The notes under the pieces: model-generated
The model's input: only the letters and a program-made list of their open reading frames with translations
What the model was told of the DNA's origin: nothing
Database searches by the model: none
Source: Cyanobium sp. N.Huapi 1H5
GTDB lineage: Bacteria; Cyanobacteriota; Cyanobacteriia; PCC-6307; Cyanobiaceae
Assembly: GCF_024345535.1 (NCBI RefSeq)
Contig: NZ_JAGQBH010000006.1
Coordinates: forward strand, 62,001-126,000
Direction: 5' to 3'
Length of the DNA stretch: 64,000 nt
Position numbers and translations under genes: made by a program
Shown here: positions 58,489 through 64,000 of the stretch, piece after piece
Layout of the letters: every line of letters starts with the position of its first letter
Numbering within the stretch: the stretch's first letter is position 1

Positions 58489-59628
58489 TCAGCCCCGCTG
58501 GAACAGCAACCGCCGAATCACCCGCTGGGCGATCTCGCCGTAGCCCATCTCCCCGGAGAGGATCTGGGCGATGCGCTGGGGCGCGGTGGGCCGCTTGATG
58601 CCGAGCTGGTAGCCCACCCGCGGCACCCGGTAGAAGACCTGGGCGATGCGTTTGCCCCAGGCCATCGAATCGCCCCAGGCCTCGCGCATGCGCAGGCTGT
58701 AGTGCTCCAGGGCAGGGGCGTCGCCGTCGAGCCAGCGGTCGAGGGCCGCGGCCGCTTCGCAGCCGCTCAGCAGCGACGGGCGCAGGCCCTCGGCCAGGAA
58801 GGGATCGCAGAGCGAAGCGGCATCTCCGACCGCCACCACGCCCGGGCCATGGAGGGGGTGGTGGCCGTTCCAGAGACGCAGCTGCCCGTGGCGCCGCTCC
58901 CCCGCCGATTCCGGCAGCCCCAGGCTGGGCAGCAGGGCGGAGAGCACCGCCCCGCTGTCGGCCTCCTGCTGGCCGACGAAGGTGCCCACCCCGATGCTGT
59001 AGCCGCCCCGGCGCGGAAACACCCAGCAGAAGCCGTGGTGCACCAGGCCGAACTCGAAGCGGGCCATGTCGGCGGGATCGGGATCCGCCGCCACCTCCAC
59101 CGACGCGGTGGCGGCGAACCGGGGACGGGACGGCCCCAGGCCCAGGGGTGCCGCGAAGCGGGAGCCGGAACCATCGGCGATCACCACGGCCCGGGCCCGC
59201 AGCCGCAGATCCCCCGGACCGGCGACCTCCCAGAGGCCATCGCCGGTGCGCTCGATCCGCCCAGCGCGGCAGCCATGGCGCAGCTCGCCGCCGGCCTCGA
59301 CCACCTGCTGCCCGAGGAAGGCATCGAGGACGCTGCGGCGCACGATCCAGAACGGGGCCTCCCCGGGCAGCTCGGCCGTCACCGGATCCTCCAGGCACCA
59401 GGTGAACCGCACCCGGCGGATCACCTGGTCGACGGCGGGGGCCAGATCGAAGGGGAACCAGCGCTGCACCGAGGCGGCCATGCCGCCGCCGCAGGGCTTG
59501 GACCGTCCCGGGGCCTGGGCCTCCAGCAGGATCACCCGGCGCCCCCGGTTGGCCAGGTGGAAGGCCGCCGCGCCGCCGGCGGGGCCGGCCCCGACGACGA
59601 TCACGTCGGCATCGACAGGGCTGCTCAC
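58489..59628 (-). CDS. Geranylgeranyl-reductase-family FAD oxidoreductase
   Basis: 379 residues from GTG 59628, overlapping the frr stop as GTGA. '[16 protein letters not shown]' is the FAD Rossmann motif, 'SKPCGGGM' is the family marker of archaeal/ChlP-type reductases, and '[20 protein letters not shown]' is the second FAD motif. It is shorter than ChlP (about 400-450) and may be a paralogue that saturates other isoprenoids or quinones. Coupling to pyrH-frr places it in a translation-related operon, with no obvious reason. Confidence 0.86.
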   Translation of the reverse strand: MSSPVDADVIVVGAGPAGGAAAFHLANRGRRVILLEAQAPGRSKPCGGGMAASVQRWFPFDLAPAVDQVIRRVRFTWCLEDPVTAELPGEAPFWIVRRSVLDAFLGQQVVEAGGELRHGCRAGRIERTGDGLWEVAGPGDLRLRARAVVIADGSGSRFAAPLGLGPSRPRFAATASVEVAADPDPADMARFEFGLVHHGFCWVFPRRGGYSIGVGTFVGQQEADSGAVLSALLPSLGLPESAGERRHGQLRLWNGHHPLHGPGVVAVGDAASLCDPFLAEGLRPSLLSGCEAAAALDRWLDGDAPALEHYSLRMREAWGDSMAWGKRIAQVFYRVPRVGYQLGIKRPTAPQRIAQILSGEMGYGEIAQRVIRRLLFQRG

Positions 59629-60164
59629 ACCTTGAGGATGTCGGCTTCCTTGTCCGCGAGGTGCTTCTCCAGCTCGGCGATGTAGCGATCGGTCAGCTTC
59701 TGGACCTTCTCCTGCTCGTCATGGCTCTGGTCCTCGGAGAATTCGCCGTCCTTCTCCTGCTTCTTGATCCGCTCGATCCCCTCCCGCCTCAGGTTGCGCA
59801 GGCCCACCTTGCCCTCCTCGGCGTACTTGGCCGCCAGCTTGCAGAGCTCCTTGCGGCGGTCCTCCGTGAGAGGCGGGATGTTGATGCGGATCACCCGGCC
59901 GTCGTTGTTGGGGGTGAGGCCCAGATCGCTCATGGCGATGGCCTTCTCGATCAGGGCCATCGAGCCCTTGTCGAAGGGCTGGATCTGGATCGTCTGGGCG
60001 TCGGGGGTGGAGATCGTCGCCAGCGACTTGAGGGGCGTTTCGGAGCCGTAGTACTCGACGGTCAGCTTGTCGAGCAGGGAGGGGTTGGCCCGACCGGTGC
60101 GGATGGTGTTGAAGGTGCGCTGGGTGGCTTCCACCGACTTGCGCATGCTGGCTTCGAGATCCAT
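59625..60164 (-). CDS. frr: Ribosome recycling factor
   Basis: 179 residues, close to the usual 185. It splits post-termination ribosomes with EF-G. Domain I helices and '[20 protein letters not shown]', '[21 protein letters not shown]' and the C-terminal helix are all canonical. It follows pyrH by 29 bp on the same strand, the standard bacterial pair, and is coupled to the reductase gene by GTGA. Confidence 0.97.
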   Translation of the reverse strand: MDLEASMRKSVEATQRTFNTIRTGRANPSLLDKLTVEYYGSETPLKSLATISTPDAQTIQIQPFDKGSMALIEKAIAMSDLGLTPNNDGRVIRINIPPLTEDRRKELCKLAAKYAEEGKVGLRNLRREGIERIKKQEKDGEFSEDQSHDEQEKVQKLTDRYIAELEKHLADKEADILKV

Positions 60165-60193
60165 GGCAGGGGAAGGGTGGTGGGGAGGGGACG

Positions 60194-60913
60194 TCAGCGG
60201 CGGGGCGCCGGCACGATGCTGGTGCCGATGGGCTCACCGGCCACCGCCCGGCCGATGTTGCCCGAGCCGAACAGGTCGAAGACCACGATCGGAATCGCAT
60301 TGTCCTTGCACAGCGCGATGGCGGTGCTGTCCATCACCTCCAGCTCGCCGCTCAGCACGTCGAGGAAGGTGAGGGTCTCGTAGCGGACCGCGTCGCTGTG
60401 CTTGGCGGGATCCTTGTCGTACACCCCATCCACCTTGGTGGCCTTGAAGATCACGTCGGCGTTGATCTCCGCCGCCCGCAGGGCGGCCGTGGTGTCGGTG
60501 GTGAAGAAGGGGTTGCCGCAGCCGGCACCGAAGATCACAACCCTGCCTTTTTCCAGATGGCGGATGGCCCGGCGGCGGATGTAGGGCTCGGCCACCTCCT
60601 GCATGGAGATGGCGCTCTGGACGCGGGTGGGTACCCCGGCCCGCTCGAGGCCGTCCTGCAGGGTGATGGCGTTCATCACCGTCGCCAGCATGCCGACGTA
60701 GTCGGCCGTGGCCCGGTCCATGCCCGCCGCCGAGCCCTTCAGGCCCCGGAAGATGTTGCCGCCGCCGACGACGATCGCCAGCTGGGTGCCACCGGAGACC
60801 ACCTCGACCACATCCTTGGCGATCGATTGAACGATGGCGGGATCGATCCCATAGCCCTGGTCACCCATCAGCGCTTCACCGCTGAGTTTGAGGAGAACGC
60901 GCCTGTAGGCCAT
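60194..60913 (-). CDS. pyrH: UMP kinase
   Basis: 239 residues from ATG 60913 ('[17 protein letters not shown]'); the frame is open further but the extension is not homologous. Amino-acid-kinase fold with '[10 protein letters not shown]', '[26 protein letters not shown]' and '[19 protein letters not shown]'. It phosphorylates UMP for RNA and DNA precursors and forms hexamers controlled by GTP/UTP. It is first in the pyrH-frr-reductase operon. Confidence 0.97.
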   Translation of the reverse strand: MAYRRVLLKLSGEALMGDQGYGIDPAIVQSIAKDVVEVVSGGTQLAIVVGGGNIFRGLKGSAAGMDRATADYVGMLATVMNAITLQDGLERAGVPTRVQSAISMQEVAEPYIRRRAIRHLEKGRVVIFGAGCGNPFFTTDTTAALRAAEINADVIFKATKVDGVYDKDPAKHSDAVRYETLTFLDVLSGELEVMDSTAIALCKDNAIPIVVFDLFGSGNIGRAVAGEPIGTSIVPAPRR

Positions 60914-61013
60914 CGACTCGTGCGATCGGCCGAACAGTAGCAACCCCTCCCGCGCCGCCACCAGGTTGCCGGCGCCGGCGACACCCGCTTCACTGCCCCA
61001 AAGGAGCACCGCC

Positions 61014-61217
61014 ATGGCCGTCGACCCGCCCGGTTGTCCCGCCCCCCGCGGCCCGCGCGGCAGCGACGTGATGGCCAGGCTGACGCTCTCGGCCCTGGAC
61101 CGGGCCAGCGGCAGCCCGGGGTTCTGGAGCGAACCGGAGGTGCACCGGGCCCTGCTGGTCAGCGGCCTGTCGGTGCTGGTCTGCAGCCTGGCACGGCTGC
61201 AGAACGACCTGGGCTGA
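61014..61217 (+). CDS. Small protein with hydrophobic C-terminus, unknown
   Basis: 67 residues from ATG 61014, which has a strong ribosome site AAGGAG at 61001-61006 (7-bp spacing), good evidence that it is translated. '[20 protein letters not shown]' precedes '[20 protein letters not shown]', a possible membrane or amphipathic helix. The family is not recognised. It is divergent from pyrH and convergent with cobO. Confidence 0.6.
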   Translation: MAVDPPGCPAPRGPRGSDVMARLTLSALDRASGSPGFWSEPEVHRALLVSGLSVLVCSLARLQNDLG

Positions 61218-61241
61218 TCCCGGCGATGGCCAGGGGCTGTC

Positions 61242-61946
61242 TCAGTACTCGATGCCCGCCTGGGCCTTGACCCCCTGCTCCCGGAAGGGGTGACGCACCA
61301 CCTTCATCTCCGTGACCAGATCGGCCCGCTCCAGCAGGGCCGGCGGGGCGCCGCGGCCGGTGAGGGCCACATGGGTGAGGGGTGGGCGCAGGGCCAGACC
61401 CTCCAGCACCCGCTCGGGCTCGAGATAGCCCAGCTTGAGGGCCACGTTGATCTCGTCGAGCACCACCAGCTTGCGCTCGCCGTCGGCGAGGTAGGCGCAG
61501 GAGCGCTCCCAGGCGCTCTGCACCAGCTGGCGGTCACGCTCCCGGTCCTGGGTCTCCCAGGTGAAGCCCTCACCCAGGGCATGCCAGTGGAGGTCGTCGC
61601 CGAAACGCTCCAGGGCCCGGGCCTCCCCCGGCTGCCAGCCGCCCTTGATGAACTGCACCACTGCCACCTTGCCGCCGTGGCCCAGGGTGCGCAGCACCAG
61701 GCCCAGGGCCGCCGTGGTCTTGCCCTTGCCCTCGCCGGTGAACACCAGCACCAGCCCCTTCTCCAGGTTCCGCTCCCCCACCCGCTGCTGCTGCACCTCG
61801 CGGCGGCGCTGCATGCGACGGCGGTAGGCCTCCTGGTCCACCTCGGGGGCCAGGTCGCCCCCCGGGCCCAGCTCCTCCGCCTGGCGATCCAGGGCCAGGG
61901 TGTCGTCCGCCGTGGCGGCGGGGGTCGGGGAGGCGTTCGCCGTCAT
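61242..61946 (-). CDS. cobO: Cob(I)yrinic acid a,c-diamide adenosyltransferase
   Basis: 234 residues from ATG 61946, sharing ATGA with the upstream recombinase stop. It transfers the 5'-deoxyadenosyl group to the corrin cobalt. The P-loop '[14 protein letters not shown]' (69-82), '[13 protein letters not shown]' and '[16 protein letters not shown]' are CobO/BtuR signatures. The first 45 residues are a variable extension. Its apparent translational coupling to a tyrosine recombinase is unusual. Confidence 0.96.
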   Translation of the reverse strand: MTANASPTPAATADDTLALDRQAEELGPGGDLAPEVDQEAYRRRMQRRREVQQQRVGERNLEKGLVLVFTGEGKGKTTAALGLVLRTLGHGGKVAVVQFIKGGWQPGEARALERFGDDLHWHALGEGFTWETQDRERDRQLVQSAWERSCAYLADGERKLVVLDEINVALKLGYLEPERVLEGLALRPPLTHVALTGRGAPPALLERADLVTEMKVVRHPFREQGVKAQAGIEY

Positions 61947-63064
61947 GGGGAGCGGTGTCCGTTTGGGGCACTCTGGCGGAGCCGCGCCAGGGCCGTGTCG
62001 ACCGCCTGCTGCTGGTCCCGCCGGGTGATCCAGTGGTGGTAGGTGCGGGTGTGGATCGCCACCGAGTGGCCCATCATCCGGGCCGCCACCGTGTCCGGCA
62101 GGCCGATGTGGATCGTGCGCACGGCCCAGGCGTGGCGCAGGTCGTAGGGGGTGATCGGCAGCCCGTAGCGGCGGAACTGCTCGGCCACCCGCCGGCCCAC
62201 CTGCTGCAGGGTGGTGCGGCGCAGGTCGGTGCACACCCGGGGCAGCTCGACGCCGCCCTCCCCCAGACCCTCCAGGCCGAAGTGCTCCACCCAGTCGGGC
62301 TGGAACGGCCACACCTGGTGCTCCCCGGTCTTGCTGGTGGGCAGCACCCGCAGCACCCGGTCGCCCCCCGGCGCCAAGGCGGAGAGGTCGCAGAAGAACA
62401 CCTCGTGGTTGCGCAGGCCGTAGGTGGCCATCAGGCCGTAGGCCAGGCGCCAGCGGGGGTTGGGGATGGCCGCCACCAGCTCCAGGATGCGCGCATCGCT
62501 GGGCAGGCCCCGGAACCGGGCCACATGCAGGCCGTAGCCGCCGCTGCGCTCGCTCCAGTCGGCCGGCAGGGGCAGCTCCAGGTGGCGGGCCAGGGCCCCC
62601 AGGGCGAGGCCGCACTGCTGGCGGCTGCGGCTGGCCAGGGGGTAGGTCTCCAGCACCTGCTCCAGCAGGGGCACGGCGACGGTCGCCGGCGTGGCGCCTG
62701 ACGCGGCGGCCACCGCCGCCAGCCGCCGCAGGTAGGGCCGGTAAGCGCCACTCCAGGTGCTGCGGCTGCCCGCGGGCCGGCGGCGGCGGCGGGGATCGGC
62801 AAAGAAAGCGGCCTCGAAGCCCGCCAGCAGGGACGTGAACCCCGCCGTCTCGGCGGGGGAGCCCGCCGCCGGGGGCGCCGGCGCGGGGGGCGGCTCCCCA
62901 GCGGCCACGGCGGCTGGGGAGGTCGCCGGCGCGGCCGGCCGACGGCGCCAGTGCTCCCAGGAGAAGCGGCCCCGCTCGACGGCCTCCCGAACCAGGGCCA
63001 GCTGGTCGAGGGCGGCGGCCACCCCCTCCGCCGTGGCCGGCAGCCCCAGGCTGATCCGCTGCAC
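61943..63064 (-). CDS. Tyrosine recombinase/integrase-family protein, 5' end unresolved
   Basis: At least 373 residues from GTG 63064, but the translation remains protein-like for about 44 codons further upstream ('[20 protein letters not shown]' in frame) with no ATG, GTG or TTG before a stop near 63250; CTG 63196 or CTG 63187 are the only plausible starts. The catalytic set is visible: Arg218 ('GLRNHE'), Lys245 ('TSKTGEH'), Arg310 ('[10 protein letters not shown]', with Tyr307 where His is usual), His333 ('MGHSVAIHT') and Tyr342 as nucleophile. A Pro/Ala-rich insertion lies at about 43-72. The gene overlaps cobO by ATGA. It is not flanked by repeats or other mobile genes. Confidence 0.82.
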   Translation of the reverse strand: MQRISLGLPATAEGVAAALDQLALVREAVERGRFSWEHWRRRPAAPATSPAAVAAGEPPPAPAPPAAGSPAETAGFTSLLAGFEAAFFADPRRRRRPAGSRSTWSGAYRPYLRRLAAVAAASGATPATVAVPLLEQVLETYPLASRSRQQCGLALGALARHLELPLPADWSERSGGYGLHVARFRGLPSDARILELVAAIPNPRWRLAYGLMATYGLRNHEVFFCDLSALAPGGDRVLRVLPTSKTGEHQVWPFQPDWVEHFGLEGLGEGGVELPRVCTDLRRTTLQQVGRRVAEQFRRYGLPITPYDLRHAWAVRTIHIGLPDTVAARMMGHSVAIHTRTYHHWITRRDQQQAVDTALARLRQSAPNGHRSP

Positions 63065-63345
63065 CGGCCGCGCCGCCGTGCCCTTCGGACAGGGCAGGGG
63101 GCCGCGCAGACCAAGCCGGTGCTGGCGGATCTCCAGCCGCAGGCCGGTGCCCGAGGCCGCCAGCTGGCGGTTCTGCCGCCGTACCAGTTCTGTCAGATCG
63201 GCGGCCGGGGGGATGGTGGGGCGATCGGGGAGCTGAGCCGGAAGCTACCCCTGCCGTCCCGGGGCCGCCAGGGCAGGGGGGGGTGACCCGTCGGGCAGCC
63301 GCCGGTGGTGGGGCGGGGTTACGCTCTGCCTTTCTGATCGAAGGC

Positions 63346-64000
63346 ATGGCCAGGGTCGGCGTGCTGCTGCTGAACCTCGGCGGTCCGGAGCGGATCGAGG
63401 ACGTCGGGCCATTCCTCTACAACCTGTTCTCCGATCCGGAGATCATCCGTCTGCCCACGCCGGCGCTGCAGAAACCCCTGGCCTGGCTGATCAGCACCCT
63501 GCGCAGCGGCAAGTCGAAGGAGGCCTACCGCTCCATCGGCGGCGGCTCCCCCCTGCGCCGCATCACCGAGCAGCAGGCCAGGGAGCTGCAGAGCCGCCTG
63601 CGCCAGGAGGGGGTCGACGCCACCAGCTATGTGGCGATGCGCTACTGGCACCCCTTCACCGAATCGGCGGTGGGCGACATCAAGGCCGACGGCGTGGAAG
63701 AGGTGGTGGTACTGCCCCTCTATCCCCACTTCTCGATCAGCACCAGCGGCTCCAGCTTCCGGGAACTGCAGCGTCTCCGCCAGGCCGACCCGGCCTTCCG
63801 CCGGCTGCCGATCCGCTGCATCCGCAGCTGGTACGACCATCCCGGCTACATCAATGCCATGGCCGGGCTGATCGCCCGGGAGGTCGGCAACTGCGAGGTG
63901 CCGGCGTCGGCCCACATCTTCTTCAGTGCCCACGGGGTGCCCAAGAGCTACGTGGAGGAGGCCGGCGACCCCTATCAGAAGGAGATCGAGGCCTGCGCCG
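63346..64000 (+). CDS. hemH: Ferrochelatase, 3' end outside window
   Basis: ATG 63346 opens '[20 protein letters not shown]' and the frame runs off the right edge after 218 codons. It inserts Fe(II) into protoporphyrin IX, the heme branch of the pathway served by hemC and hemE in this window. '[15 protein letters not shown]' and the metal-binding His in '[19 protein letters not shown]' are present. Cyanobacterial enzymes usually end in a chlorophyll-binding (CAB-like) helix, which would lie outside this window. Confidence 0.95.
   Translation, partial: MARVGVLLLNLGGPERIEDVGPFLYNLFSDPEIIRLPTPALQKPLAWLISTLRSGKSKEAYRSIGGGSPLRRITEQQARELQSRLRQEGVDATSYVAMRYWHPFTESAVGDIKADGVEEVVVLPLYPHFSISTSGSSFRELQRLRQADPAFRRLPIRCIRSWYDHPGYINAMAGLIAREVGNCEVPASAHIFFSAHGVPKSYVEEAGDPYQKEIEACA

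Noticed and set aside
61218-63345. Genomic island or prophage marked by the recombinase
   Set aside because: The neighbours are core genes (pyrH, cobO, hemH), there are no att-like repeats or tRNA, and base composition is unchanged.

Overview
The window is very GC-rich, gene-dense chromosomal DNA of a cyanobacterium, most likely a high-GC picocyanobacterium of the Cyanobium / alpha-Synechococcus type. The evidence is photosynthesis and pigment genes (petJ cytochrome c6, psb27, hemE, hemC, hemH, a geranylgeranyl-reductase-family protein), families that are essentially cyanobacterial (Ycf51/DUF2518, DUF1824, DUF2854, DUF3153), a group-1 sigma factor of cyanobacterial type and glycogen metabolism (glgB). 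I see no rRNA, tRNA, insertion sequence, prophage or CRISPR array. About 60 protein genes are supported; the only gap over 300 bp is the 462 bp between rpoD and priA.

Layout. 1-6.6 kb: a TamB-like envelope protein running off the left edge, ycf51, small and secreted unknowns, a CocE-type hydrolase. 6.7-11.6 kb: glgB, hemE with an overlapping SDR gene, and petJ ending in the clearest intrinsic terminator of the window. 11.7-16.7 kb: two small unknowns, clpB, a COQ4-like protein, a pterin carbinolamine dehydratase and a YjbQ protein. 16.7-24.5 kb: a lipid desaturase divergent from a carotenoid desaturase/isomerase-like flavoprotein, DUF2721, OsmC, an M32 carboxypeptidase, pyrophosphatase and an L,D-transpeptidase. 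24.4-33 kb, all minus strand: a ClC channel, hemC, DUF1824, PAP2 phosphatase, GT39, a GT2-GtrA fusion and rpoD. 33.4-41.5 kb: priA, DUF3153, argB, DUF2854, ssb, cobK, cutA and a PfkB kinase. 41.5-50.3 kb: purA, psb27 and proS, then an HTH protein, methyltransferase, 2Fe-2S ferredoxin, ArsC-like protein and lepB. 50.2-56.7 kb: a degenerate dihydroorotase, a double histidine phosphatase, a CPBP protease and an FtsL-like/ftsI pair. 56.8-64 kb: EF-hand transaldolase, a lone cNMP-binding domain, a pyrH-frr-reductase operon, cobO coupled to a tyrosine recombinase, and hemH running off the right edge.

Genes that plausibly work together are hemE/hemC/hemH (tetrapyrroles), cobK/cobO (cobamide synthesis), ftsL-like/ftsI (septation), pyrH/frr, and the polyprenyl-phosphate glycosylation set GT2-GtrA + GT39 + PAP2.

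Most of the window is ordinary core genome. The features that stand out are a dihydroorotase homologue that has lost its metal ligands, a tyrosine recombinase translationally coupled to cobO whose coding similarity extends upstream of any normal start codon, repeated TTGA start/stop overlaps (including an 8-codon leader ORF before lepB), six convergent gene pairs overlapping by 44-68 bp at their 3' ends, a COQ4-like protein with an intact metal motif, a relic of an LRV-type repeat, and a long rpoD leader with a recognisable promoter. I did not find a clearly novel multi-gene defence or mobile system.
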